DNA from: Jatrophihabitans sp. GAS493
GTDB taxonomy: Bacteria > Actinomycetota > Actinomycetes > Mycobacteriales > Jatrophihabitantaceae
Assembly (NCBI RefSeq): GCF_900230215.1
Contig: NZ_LT907982.1
Span: forward strand, 4,759,568 to 4,823,567
Direction: 5' to 3'
DNA length: 64,000 nucleotides
Shown: positions 9,071 through 16,762 of the stretch, one piece after another
How positions within the stretch are numbered: position 1 is the first letter of the stretch
How the letters are laid out: every line of letters starts with the position of its first letter
Translations under genes and position numbers: made by a program
The notes under the pieces: model-generated
Seen by the model: only the letters and a program-made list of their open reading frames with translations
The model's database searches: none
Told to the model about the DNA's origin: nothing

Positions 9071-10081
9071 TCAGTACCGCACGCGCGGATCGATGACCGC
9101 GTAGAGCAGGTCGACGATCAGGTTGGCGACGATCACGAAGACCGCCGACAGCAGGACGATGACCACCAGGGTCGGCAGATCGAAGACCTGTACCGACTGT
9201 ACGGTCGCCAGTCCGAGTCCCTGGAAGTTGAAGACGGTCTCGGTGATGGGAACACCGGCCAGCAACGCCCCCAGGTCCAGGCCACTGATGGTGACGATCG
9301 GGGTGAGCGCGGCCCGCAGCGTGTGCTTGAAGACGACGGTGCGCTCCGGCAGGCCCTTGGAGCGGGCCGTGCGCAGGTAGTCCTCATTCATCGTCTCGAG
9401 CATGTAGGTACGGGTGAGCCGGATGTAGGCCGCCGCGTAGACCAGCGCCAGGGTGAGACACGGCAGGATCAGGTTGTAGGCCCAGGAGCCGATGCTCTCC
9501 GACGGACTGACATACGACGGCACCTGCAGCCAGCCCAATTGGAATACCACCACCTCCAAGAGCAACAAGGAGATGAAGAAGGTCGGGAATGAATAGAAAA
9601 CCAACGCTCCCGCGACGATCGCTCTATCCAAGAATCTCCCTCGGAAGAGCGCTGCGACAATTCCCAGCAACACCCCGCTGAAGATCCAGATGAGGAAGCC
9701 GCCGATCACGATCGAGGCGGTGACCGGGACCTTCGGCTTGAGGTAGGTCCAGATCTCCTCGTTGCGGTAGGGCGAGTAGCCCAGGCACGGCGCCGCACAG
9801 GTGGTCACCAGGTCGGGGCGAGCCTTCTGCAGCTCTTCGTCGGCCGGGAACTTGCGCTCGTGAAACAAGCCGCCGACGAACTCGACGTACTGGGTCCGGA
9901 GCGGCTGGTCGTAGCCAAGAAACTTTCGATTCTGTTCGATACCGGCTGGTGTGCAGTTCTTGCCACACGTCAATCGAGCCGGATCAGTCGGCGTCGCGAA
10001 GAAGATCAGGTACGTCACCATGCTCATCACGATGAGCAGCAGCACGGCACCGATCAAGCGCCTAACCGTATAAAAGAACAC
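9071..10081 (-). CDS. Peptide ABC transporter permease (DppB/OppB type)
   Basis: The 336-residue permease has an N-terminal membrane helix (about 10-30), a large external loop and five more helices, with the ATPase-coupling EAA loop near EDYLRTARSKGLPERT. It starts with GTG at 10081. The external loop is longer than usual and contains two CxxxC pairs, in TCGKNCTP and TTCAAPCLG, which could form disulfides outside the cell; this is not a general feature of DppB proteins. The binding-protein gene lies upstream, separated by a 134-bp gap with a strong stem-loop. Confidence 0.92.
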   Translation of the reverse strand: MFFYTVRRLIGAVLLLIVMSMVTYLIFFATPTDPARLTCGKNCTPAGIEQNRKFLGYDQPLRTQYVEFVGGLFHERKFPADEELQKARPDLVTTCAAPCLGYSPYRNEEIWTYLKPKVPVTASIVIGGFLIWIFSGVLLGIVAALFRGRFLDRAIVAGALVFYSFPTFFISLLLLEVVVFQLGWLQVPSYVSPSESIGSWAYNLILPCLTLALVYAAAYIRLTRTYMLETMNEDYLRTARSKGLPERTVVFKHTLRAALTPIVTISGLDLGALLAGVPITETVFNFQGLGLATVQSVQVFDLPTLVVIVLLSAVFVIVANLIVDLLYAVIDPRVRY

Positions 10082-10140
10082 CTTCGCCCCTAGCTGAGAT
10101 GAGTAACCCGCTCCCGCAAGCTATCCGATTTAGGCGGACC

Positions 10141-10180
10141 GGGAACGTGGGTGAGAAGTCGCCTTCCCACCCACGTTCCC
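10141..10180 (-). terminator. 12-bp perfect stem-loop between binding protein and permease genes
   Basis: GGGAACGTGGGT at 10141-10152 and ACCCACGTTCCC at 10169-10180 are perfect inverted repeats with a 16-base loop. The structure follows the binding-protein stop by 35 bp in the direction of transcription and has no U-tract. In such operons a hairpin here usually stabilises the upstream message or stops most polymerases, giving more binding protein than membrane subunits. I infer that role; the stem itself is seen directly. Confidence 0.7.
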
Positions 10181-10215
10181 AGTCTTAGTGCCTAGTACAA
10201 CTCAGTACTGCTCAG

Positions 10216-11943
10216 TTAGGAAGCTGCCCCGAGCAGACCGAGATCCGGGTAGCCGTTGCTGGCATTGGTTTCGGCGTAGTTGGTGACGCCGGAACCGTGC
10301 AGGCGGAGGAACTTCTCGATGTCCAGACCGATGTAGGCGGTCTCCTTCGCCAGCGACTCCGAGAGGTCACCCCAGTCAGCGTTCCGCTTCGTAGCATCCG
10401 GCTCGGCGTAGGCCGCGTCGATTGCTGCGTTGGTGGTCGAACTCTGGTAGTAACCGTAGTCCTGACCGTTCGAGGCCGCCGAGAGGTTGACCCGGCTGTC
10501 GAACAGCGGCGGGATGACCGTCGAGGCGTTCGGCCAGTCAGCACCCCAGCCGGCCCAGGTGAGGTCGTACTTCGAGGCGTTGCTCGGGTTCTGGATCACG
10601 TCGTAGTACGTGTCCGAGAGGCCCTCGAGCGTGACCGTGAAGCCGGCCTTGTCCAGTGCGGCCTTCAGCGACGAAGCCTGAGCGTCCGTCGTCGGCGTGC
10701 CACCGCTGTAGGTGAAGTGGATCGGGTACGGCATCGGGACACCAGCCTGGGTCAGCAGCGCCTTGGCCTTGGCCGCGTCACCACTGTCCGGGGCACCGAA
10801 GACGTTGTCGAACTGCTTGTAGCCATCGACACCCGGCAGGATGATGCTGTTAGCCGGGCTGGCGAGCTCGGAGCCACCGTAAGCGGTGATCCAGCTCGTC
10901 TTGTCGACCGCGACGGCGAGCGCCTGGCGCACCAACGGGTTCGTCAGCTTCTTGAAGTTCGGAAGCAGGTAGTCGACGAACGGCGTGTTCGGGTTGGTCG
11001 CGCGGGACTTCTGCGCGACGACGCGGGCCGCGTAGGCCGGCGGGGCCGAGCGGTCGGTGACCGCGTACTTGTCCGGTCCGGAGTCGGCGAGCAGGCGGTC
11101 GAAGACCGTCTCCACAGCGATTCCCTCTTCCCAGACGAACTTGTCCGGAAGCGCCTTGCGGATAGCGGTGTTATCCGTCTTCGGGTCGTAGTTGGGGTTA
11201 CGGACGAAGGTGCCGCCCTTGCCCTCCTGCCACGTTCCCTGCAGCTCGTACGGGCCACTGGAGAAGACGGAGTAGTTGGACTTCGCGCCCTTGTCCTGTG
11301 AGGCCTTGTACGGGCCGAAGGCGGCCAGTGCGCCGGAGACCGCGTAGTTGAAGTCACCGACCGGCTTCTTCAGGTTGAAGGTGATCGTGTTACCCGTGCA
11401 GGTGACGGCCTTGTCGAAGAGCGCCTGGCCCTTCTTCGTGTACGGGCCGCTGTACTGCGACGAGCCGTCAGCGTTGGACGGGATGTCCAGGAACTGAATG
11501 GCGTAGTTCGGGCCACCGGTGATGACGTCGGTCGCGAAGGTGCGCGAGACGCCGTACTTGACGTCGTCACACGTGATCGCCGATCCGTCCTGCCACTTCA
11601 CGCCGTCCTTCAGCGTGAACTTCCAGGTCTTGTTGCCGTTGCTGACCTGTCCGGTGTCGGTGGCGAGGTCCGGAACAACCTTGTTGTTGGGGTCGAGCAT
11701 GGTGAGCGTGCGGTAGAACAGCCGGGAGGCATCCGCGAGGTCGCGCCCGATGTACATGCGCTGGGGGTCCCAGTGCTCGACGTTGCGCTTGGTGAGGTAG
11801 TAGATCGTCCCGCCGGTCTTCGCCGATGACGCCGATGACGTGCTCGACGACGAAGAACTCTTGGACGAGCTACACGCCGTCACCGTGAGCGCGAGCGAAA
11901 CACCGACCGCGACTATCGCGGTCCGCTTCCTGTTGGTGGCCAT
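10216..11943 (-). CDS. Peptide-binding lipoprotein of ABC importer (SBP family 5)
   Basis: This 575-residue extracellular solute-binding protein captures peptides or similar ligands for the importer. The N-terminus has a basic start, a hydrophobic stretch and a lipobox ending VTAC, followed by a serine-rich linker, so it is anchored as a lipoprotein. Family 5 features include the early GGTIYYLTKRNVEHWDPQ segment, the GPYELQGTWQEG region and the late hinge sequence around WAGWGADWPN. I chose the ATG at 11943 because GGAAGG lies just upstream and the signal peptide begins there; a longer frame to 12009 has no signal. The ligand is unknown. Confidence 0.93.
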   Translation of the reverse strand: MATNRKRTAIVAVGVSLALTVTACSSSKSSSSSSTSSASSAKTGGTIYYLTKRNVEHWDPQRMYIGRDLADASRLFYRTLTMLDPNNKVVPDLATDTGQVSNGNKTWKFTLKDGVKWQDGSAITCDDVKYGVSRTFATDVITGGPNYAIQFLDIPSNADGSSQYSGPYTKKGQALFDKAVTCTGNTITFNLKKPVGDFNYAVSGALAAFGPYKASQDKGAKSNYSVFSSGPYELQGTWQEGKGGTFVRNPNYDPKTDNTAIRKALPDKFVWEEGIAVETVFDRLLADSGPDKYAVTDRSAPPAYAARVVAQKSRATNPNTPFVDYLLPNFKKLTNPLVRQALAVAVDKTSWITAYGGSELASPANSIILPGVDGYKQFDNVFGAPDSGDAAKAKALLTQAGVPMPYPIHFTYSGGTPTTDAQASSLKAALDKAGFTVTLEGLSDTYYDVIQNPSNASKYDLTWAGWGADWPNASTVIPPLFDSRVNLSAASNGQDYGYYQSSTTNAAIDAAYAEPDATKRNADWGDLSESLAKETAYIGLDIEKFLRLHGSGVTNYAETNASNGYPDLGLLGAAS

Positions 11944-12017
11944 GCAACCTTCCTCTGTTTTCTCGAGTGCCCACTTGGCACGCGTTGCTGCGGGACGAAT
12001 TGCCCGCAAACTGTTTT

Positions 12018-13019
12018 CTATCGCGAGGACTTGGGGTCCAATGCGTCTCTGAGGCCGTCGCCGAAAAGGTTGAACGCCAACACAATGACGACAAGCACAG
12101 TGCCCGGAATATAGAAGAACGCGGGGTCCGCGTCGTAGTACGAGACGGAGTTGTTCAAGATGCTGCCGAGGCTCGGCGTCGGCGGCTGGATACCCACACC
12201 CAGGAAGGAGAGGGCCGCCTCGGCCGCGATGTTCAGCGGCAGGGTGAGCGAGACGAACACGATGATCGGCGCCCAGAGGTTGGGCACCAGCTCCTTCATC
12301 CAGATGCGCCGGCGGCTCGCGCCCAGGCTGCGGGATGCCTCGACGAACTCCCGGTTTCGCATGCTCAGCACCTGGCCGCGGATGATTCGCGCGATGTAGG
12401 GCCAGCCGAAGAAGCCGAGTACAAAGATCAGGTACGCGACGTCGGTGGCGGTGCCGGACGGGACGCCCATCTGGGTGATGCGAGGCTTAAGCACCGGCGA
12501 GAGGGCCAGCAGCATCAGCGTCTGCGGGAAGCAGAGAACCAGTTCCATCGTGCGGCCGATGATGAAGTCGGTGGCCTTCCCCATGTAGCCGGAGATGATG
12601 CCGAGCACCACGCCGATGACCAGGCTGAAGAGCGTCGCCAGGGTGGCGATGAAGAGTGAGAGGCTCACGCCGGTGAGGACGCGCGAGAAGACGTCACGCC
12701 CGGTACCGGGTTCCACGCCGAACGGGTGGGCGAGTGAGATACCGCCCCAGGTGCCGAGGGGCAGCGAGCCGAGTCCGCCGACGAGCTCGTTGTGGAAGGT
12801 GTACGGATCAGTGACTCCCAGCGCGTTCAGGAACGGCGCGGCGACGGCCAGCACGATCGTGAAGATGACCACGCCCAGCGCGATCATCGTCACCGTGTCG
12901 TGGCGCAGACGCGACATCGCGATCTGCCAGGGCGAGCGACCGACGATCCCATCGCCCTCTACCTCGATGAGTCCTTCAAAATCGACGTCTGACTCGAGGC
13001 TCTCCAGCGGCACCGACAT
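12018..13019 (-). CDS. Peptide ABC transporter permease (DppC/OppC type), first gene of operon
   Basis: The 333-residue protein has an acidic cytoplasmic N-terminus, the OppC_N helix (RHDTVTMIALGVVIFTIVL), and a C-terminal permease domain with the EAA-loop REFVEASRSLGASRRRI. I use the ATG at 13019 with GGAG 13 bases upstream; an in-frame start at 13073 would add 18 residues without a clear ribosome binding site. Gene order is unusual: the C permease leads, then the binding protein, then the B permease and both ATPases, whereas the classical order puts the binding protein first. Confidence 0.92.
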   Translation of the reverse strand: MSVPLESLESDVDFEGLIEVEGDGIVGRSPWQIAMSRLRHDTVTMIALGVVIFTIVLAVAAPFLNALGVTDPYTFHNELVGGLGSLPLGTWGGISLAHPFGVEPGTGRDVFSRVLTGVSLSLFIATLATLFSLVIGVVLGIISGYMGKATDFIIGRTMELVLCFPQTLMLLALSPVLKPRITQMGVPSGTATDVAYLIFVLGFFGWPYIARIIRGQVLSMRNREFVEASRSLGASRRRIWMKELVPNLWAPIIVFVSLTLPLNIAAEAALSFLGVGIQPPTPSLGSILNNSVSYYDADPAFFYIPGTVLVVIVLAFNLFGDGLRDALDPKSSR

Positions 13020-13356
13020 AGATGCACTGACTCCTTCACTTCTGGCGGCCAGAACTCGTGCGCCGCACGCCAAAGGGTGCCGAGAAGACAGAACCGGACC
13101 TCGGTCAGACCTACGTCAAACCCGGGTCCGATCCCCGTCGTCTCGCTATCGCAACAGCACCGTCAAGCAAAAATCGCTTGACTTGGTAACACCCGTATCT
13201 GAGTCCACCATATGCGCATCTTAGGAAGAGGATGGCGGCAGGCGTCAAGAGTTGCCGATTCGTAACCAGCGCATTGGCATCTTCTCAGCCAGGCTCAGCA
13301 AGTGTCATTAGCCAGCAGGGTGAAGAAATATCGGGGCCAGAAGCACCCGCGTTACC
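13020..13356 (-). promoter_or_regulatory. Control region of the peptide-importer operon
   Basis: This 337-bp gap precedes dppC. Directly visible is an inverted repeat GTCAAGC (13162-13168) / GCTTGAC (13176-13182) with an AT-rich 7-base centre, which is a plausible operator. A possible minus-strand promoter is TTGACG (complement of 13243-13248) with TAAGAT (complement of 13218-13223), but the 19-base spacer is long. The palindrome would lie just downstream of that promoter, a position that suits repression. The region is visibly more AT-rich than its neighbours. I see no gene here. Confidence 0.4.
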
Positions 13357-14133
13357 TCACGTTGATCTGGGCGAAACCGGTCTGCGATCTGCCATGAACG
13401 GAAAGCGGCTCCGAACCTCGGCGACCTGCCCACCGGTCACCTCGGCGATGAGAACGGTTTCGATGTGGGCGGCCTCGGTAAGCCGCTGACCCAGTGGATC
13501 GATGATCGCGCTATCTCCGACGTGGTCGTCCTTGCCGGCCCGGCCCACGCGATTTACCCCGAGAATATAAGCCTGATTCTCGATGGCACGAGCCTGCAGC
13601 AGGGCCCGCCAATGCTCGCGCCGCACCGCCGGCCAGTTCGCGACGACTACGTAGAGATCGGTCTGGGCGGCCACCTGCCAGAACTCGTCGGCGAACCTGA
13701 GGTCGTAACAGACGAAGAGACTCACCCGCAGACCTTCGACGTTCACGGTGCAGAACTGCGTGCCGGCGGCGTAGTGCTTGTCCTCGCCGGCATAGCTGAA
13801 CGGGTGAATCTTTATGTAACGATGGGTACTTCCATCCGGTGCAGCGAGGACCGCCACGTTGCGGGCTCGCCCGTCCTCGCCGCGCTGGGCGATCGAGCCG
13901 ACGACCCAGACGCCGTGTTCGCGAGCCTGGTCGAGCAGGAACTGCTCGTTCGGGCCGCCTTGGTCCTCGGCGACTCGATCGGGATCCATCGAGAAGCCGG
14001 TCGCGTACATCTCCGTGAGCGCGATGAGCCGAGCCCCGGACGAGGCGGCGGATGCGATCAGCGGCTCCAGGCTCTTGCGCGTAGCCGGGCCGTCCTGCCA
14101 GACGATGTCATGCTGGATCGCCGCAATTTTCAC
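13357..14133 (-). CDS. Nitrilase-superfamily amidase, omega-amidase-like
   Basis: The 258-residue protein has the nitrilase-superfamily catalytic triad E41 (ALTEMYATGFS), K108 (YIKIHPF) and C142 (FVCYDLRF). The size and these motifs match omega-amidase/YafV-like members, which hydrolyse the alpha-keto amides left by glutamine or asparagine transaminases. Its GTG start overlaps the aminotransferase stop by four bases (GTGA), so the two are translationally coupled and probably work in sequence: transamination using an amide amino donor, then removal of the keto-amide, making transfer irreversible. The exact substrate is inferred from this pairing, not from the sequence alone. Confidence 0.85.
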   Translation of the reverse strand: MKIAAIQHDIVWQDGPATRKSLEPLIASAASSGARLIALTEMYATGFSMDPDRVAEDQGGPNEQFLLDQAREHGVWVVGSIAQRGEDGRARNVAVLAAPDGSTHRYIKIHPFSYAGEDKHYAAGTQFCTVNVEGLRVSLFVCYDLRFADEFWQVAAQTDLYVVVANWPAVRREHWRALLQARAIENQAYILGVNRVGRAGKDDHVGDSAIIDPLGQRLTEAAHIETVLIAEVTGGQVAEVRSRFPFMADRRPVSPRST

Positions 14134-15314
14134 GAGATTCTCCCTGCTGTCTCATTGCTTTCCCATGGCCCGGAGAGCCTTTCGATAGCCCGTACCAACA
14201 CGTCGGGGCGCTTACAGAACGCAAAGCGCACATATCGGCTCCCGGCGTCGGTGTCGTAGAAGACCCGGCTCGGAATCGCAACTACTCCATGTTTCTCAGG
14301 CAATTCGCGGCAGAACTGGAGCGCGTCGGCGCCGATGTCGACGGTGGCGAAGTAGGTTGCCTGCGGGCGGATGACGTCCAACCCAAGCTTGGTCAACCCG
14401 TCGCAGAGCAGGTCACGCTGCTGCTGCAGGTTGCGCGCCACCTCACCGTAGGTGGCGTCGGGCAGGGCCAACCCGTGCGCCACCGCAGGCTGGAACGGTG
14501 CGCCGCTGACGTAGGTGAGGAACTGCTTCACCGTCTTCACCGCCGTCACCAACTCCGCAGTGGAGACGACCCAACCGATCTTCCATCCGGTGACGCTGAA
14601 GGTCTTGCCGGCACTGGAGATCGTCACGGTCCGTTCGGCCATATCGGGGAGGGTGGCGATCGGCACGTGCGGCAGGCCGTCGAAGGTCAGATGCTCGTAC
14701 ACCTCGTCGGCGACCACGAGTAGGTCGTATTCGCAGGCCACTGCGGCGATGGTCGACAGCTCGCTGCGGCTGAAGACCTTGCCGGTCGGGTTGTGCGGAG
14801 TATTCAGCAGAATGAGCCGGGTTTTACTGGTGATTGCCGCCCGAAGCTCTGCCGGATCGAATATCCATCGCTGCCCGTCCCGGTGCAGCGTCACGACTCG
14901 TCGCCGCCCACCGGCCAAGGCGACACAGGCCGCATACGAGTCGTAGTACGGCTCGAACATCACCACTTCATCGCCCGGTTCCACGAGCGCGAGGATGGAA
15001 GCGGCGATCGCCTCGGTGGCGCCGGCGGTAACCAGCACCTCGGTATCGGGGTCGACGCTCTGACCATAGAAGCGGAGCTGGTGCGCGGCGATGGCCTGCC
15101 GCAGCGCTGGAACACCGATGCCCGGCGGGTACTGATTCTGGCCGGCGTTGATGGCGTCCACCGCCGCCTGCAGCACCTCGCTCGGACCGTCGGTGTCGGG
15201 GAAGCCCTGCCCGAGATTGATGCTGCCGGTGCGCAGCGCGAGGGCCGACATCTCCGCGAAAATGGTCGTGCCGAAGCTCGACATGCGCTCAACCAACGGC
15301 CCGCTGCCAGTCAC
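14130..15314 (-). CDS. PLP-dependent class I/II aminotransferase (KAT/methionine-aminotransferase type)
   Basis: The 394-residue fold-type I enzyme has the Schiff-base lysine K237 in SSAGKTFSVTGWKIG, the NPTGKV loop (residues 175-180) and YYDSYAA near 123-129. SSAGKTFSVTGWKIG is characteristic of the kynurenine/glutamine transaminase K and YbdL methionine-aminotransferase subgroup. Such enzymes often use methionine, glutamine or aromatic amino acids. Its coupled partner resembles omega-amidase, which supports glutamine as the amino donor. Actinobacteria also use related enzymes as DapC (N-succinyl-DAP aminotransferase); that remains an alternative because no other DapC is visible near the dap genes. 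Confidence 0.85.
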   Translation of the reverse strand: MTGSGPLVERMSSFGTTIFAEMSALALRTGSINLGQGFPDTDGPSEVLQAAVDAINAGQNQYPPGIGVPALRQAIAAHQLRFYGQSVDPDTEVLVTAGATEAIAASILALVEPGDEVVMFEPYYDSYAACVALAGGRRRVVTLHRDGQRWIFDPAELRAAITSKTRLILLNTPHNPTGKVFSRSELSTIAAVACEYDLLVVADEVYEHLTFDGLPHVPIATLPDMAERTVTISSAGKTFSVTGWKIGWVVSTAELVTAVKTVKQFLTYVSGAPFQPAVAHGLALPDATYGEVARNLQQQRDLLCDGLTKLGLDVIRPQATYFATVDIGADALQFCRELPEKHGVVAIPSRVFYDTDAGSRYVRFAFCKRPDVLVRAIERLSGPWESNETAGRIS

Positions 15315-15353
15315 TCCCCCAGCCTACGGCCCAGCTCCTCCCCGAACGCGCCC

Positions 15354-15410
15354 GCTTTGTCCGTCCAGGAACCGCATCCCTGCCAGCTTTGTCCGTCCAA
15401 GAACCGCATC
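15354..15410. repeat. Direct repeat pair (25 bp) upstream of the AbiEi-like gene
   Basis: GCTTTGTCCGTCC followed by (A/G)GGAACCGCATC-like sequence occurs at 15354-15378 and 15386-15410, differing at one base, with a 7-base gap. The copies lie in the divergent gap between the aminotransferase and the AbiEi/DUF559-type gene. Degenerate copies, one direct and one inverted, lie on the other side of that gene at 16553-16610. The arrangement brackets the gene and suggests a small repeat family or binding sites. Confidence 0.75.
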
Positions 15411-15519
15411 GCGGGGCAAGACCGGGTGTTCGAGGGACAGAGCGAATGACGGCGGCGAGGCTATCCACAGATGTCATCTGGGAGCGGCGAAGGGCGTCGG
15501 TCGGCGTAAGGGTAGGGCG

Positions 15520-16515
15520 ATGCGACCACTCCCTGCCGCCACCGCGGCTCAGCACGGAGCCTTCACCACCGTCCAGGCCATCGAGGCCGGCTGGAGCCGG
15601 ACAGCCCTGGCGCGGGCGGCTCAACGCGGTGAGCTGGTCAGAATTAGACGAGGGACGTTCTGTCTGGCTGAGCGGCTGGCGGCGGCCTCCCCCGAAGAGC
15701 GGAATCGCCGGCTCTGCACGCAGGTCGCGGCGGCGCTGCTCACAATGCCATCGGCTGTCGCCAGCCAGGGCAGCGCCGCCCTCCTCTCTGGGTTGCCGAT
15801 GCTGCGCACGCCCAGGCAGCCATGCATAACCATCGCCCCCGGCCGAGGCGGCAGCTTCGAGGGATTGCACGTGCATCGAGCACGGCTTACGGCCGACGAC
15901 GCGGCGGCGACGCCAGAGGTCGGGGCGGGCTCGGCGACCCACGCGCTGAGACGTACCAGTGTCGGTCGCACGATCTGCGATATCGCGCGGGAGTACGGCC
16001 GAGATGCGGCTGTGGTCACCGCAGATGCGGCGCTGCACCGCACTCCCGGCGACCGGCCGAGTATCGCTTCTTGCCTGGAACGCTCCGCAGGCTGGCCGTG
16101 GATCCGCCGCGCCACTGATCTGCTTGACCTGGTGGACGATCGATCCGAGTCCCCCCTCGAGTCGATGAGCCGCCTGCGGATACGAGACCTGGGCCTGCCA
16201 CCGCCCGAGCTGCAATCGGTGCTGAAGGATGTCGGCGGCCGGTTTCTGGGTCGGGTCGATTTCTTCTGGCCCCAGTTCGGCGTCGTTGGTGAGGCAGACG
16301 GCTTCGAGAAGTATGCGACCGCACCCATGGAGGTGCTGCGGGCCGAGAAATTGAGGCAGGAGCGTCTCGAACAGATCGGGCTGGTCGTGGTCCGGTGGGG
16401 CTGGGCGGAAGTCAACCGGCCGGAAATCCTGCAGAACAGGCTTGTCAATGCGTTCGTACGTGGCCAGCGGCGCCCGGCCAGCCATCGGGGCTGGTTTGCG
16501 CAGCAGGCTGGCTAG
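15520..16515 (+). CDS. AbiEi-type winged-helix plus DUF559-like nuclease-fold protein
   Basis: This 331-residue protein combines an N-terminal winged-helix domain like that of AbiEi antitoxins (residues about 5-50, EAGWSRTALARAAQRGELVR) with a C-terminal region resembling DUF559/very-short-patch-repair nuclease folds (GRVDFFWPQFGVVGEADGFE, then a VVVRWGW strand). The D in RVDFFW and E in GEADG would fit nuclease residues. No AbiEii-type nucleotidyltransferase toxin is next to it, so it is not a normal type IV toxin-antitoxin locus. Solo genes of this shape are common in actinobacteria and have no agreed function. I chose the ATG at 15520 because homologous sequence begins there. It is flanked by repeat copies. 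Confidence 0.75.
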   Translation: MRPLPAATAAQHGAFTTVQAIEAGWSRTALARAAQRGELVRIRRGTFCLAERLAAASPEERNRRLCTQVAAALLTMPSAVASQGSAALLSGLPMLRTPRQPCITIAPGRGGSFEGLHVHRARLTADDAAATPEVGAGSATHALRRTSVGRTICDIAREYGRDAAVVTADAALHRTPGDRPSIASCLERSAGWPWIRRATDLLDLVDDRSESPLESMSRLRIRDLGLPPPELQSVLKDVGGRFLGRVDFFWPQFGVVGEADGFEKYATAPMEVLRAEKLRQERLEQIGLVVVRWGWAEVNRPEILQNRLVNAFVRGQRRPASHRGWFAQQAG

Positions 16516-16552
16516 CCACGGCCTGGGCGGCACCGCTCACTCCCCGCCGCCA

Positions 16553-16610
16553 GCTTTGTCCGTGGAGCACCCGCGCCGGCCCCGTAGCACGGTTCTTCCA
16601 AGGACAAGGC
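16553..16610. repeat. Inverted pair of degenerate GCTTTGTCC repeats
   Basis: GCTTTGTCCGTGGA at 16553-16566 pairs with TCCAAGGACAAGGC at 16597-16610 with 12 of 14 positions matching, giving a long stem with a 30-base loop. The right arm, read on the minus strand, also matches the 25-bp repeat found at 15354-15410 in 18 of 24 positions. The element lies between the convergent AbiEi-like and typA genes, so it may act as part of a transcript end. Confidence 0.6.
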
Positions 16611-16669
16611 GGGCCGACGGGCTGGGCTGGCCGACCTACAAGGCGGTCAACAAGGCGGGCCGGAACGAA

Positions 16670-16726
16670 CTCTGCCCCGCCGGTCAGTCGAGATCTGGCG
16701 GGAAATCGACGACTAGCGGGGCAGAG
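16670..16726. terminator. 11-bp perfect inverted repeat in the convergent gap before typA
   Basis: CTCTGCCCCGC at 16670-16680 and GCGGGGCAGAG at 16716-16726 are perfect inverted repeats, with a 35-base interior that holds a shorter GTCGA/TCGAC pairing. The structure lies 36 bp past the typA stop on the minus strand and downstream of the AbiEi-like gene on the plus strand, so it could end transcription from both sides. There is no clear T-tract, which is usual in GC-rich actinobacteria. Confidence 0.6.
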
Positions 16727-16762
16727 ATCGAGCAGGCAGCTGCCTGACAAGAAGGGCCAGAA

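Noticed and set aside
15354-15410. Two direct repeats considered as a CRISPR remnant
   Set aside because: Only two copies with a 7-base gap, and no cas genes; the further copies are inverted and degenerate.
15520-16515. Complete type IV toxin-antitoxin system
   Set aside because: Only the AbiEi-like N-terminal domain is present and no AbiEii-type nucleotidyltransferase toxin lies beside it.
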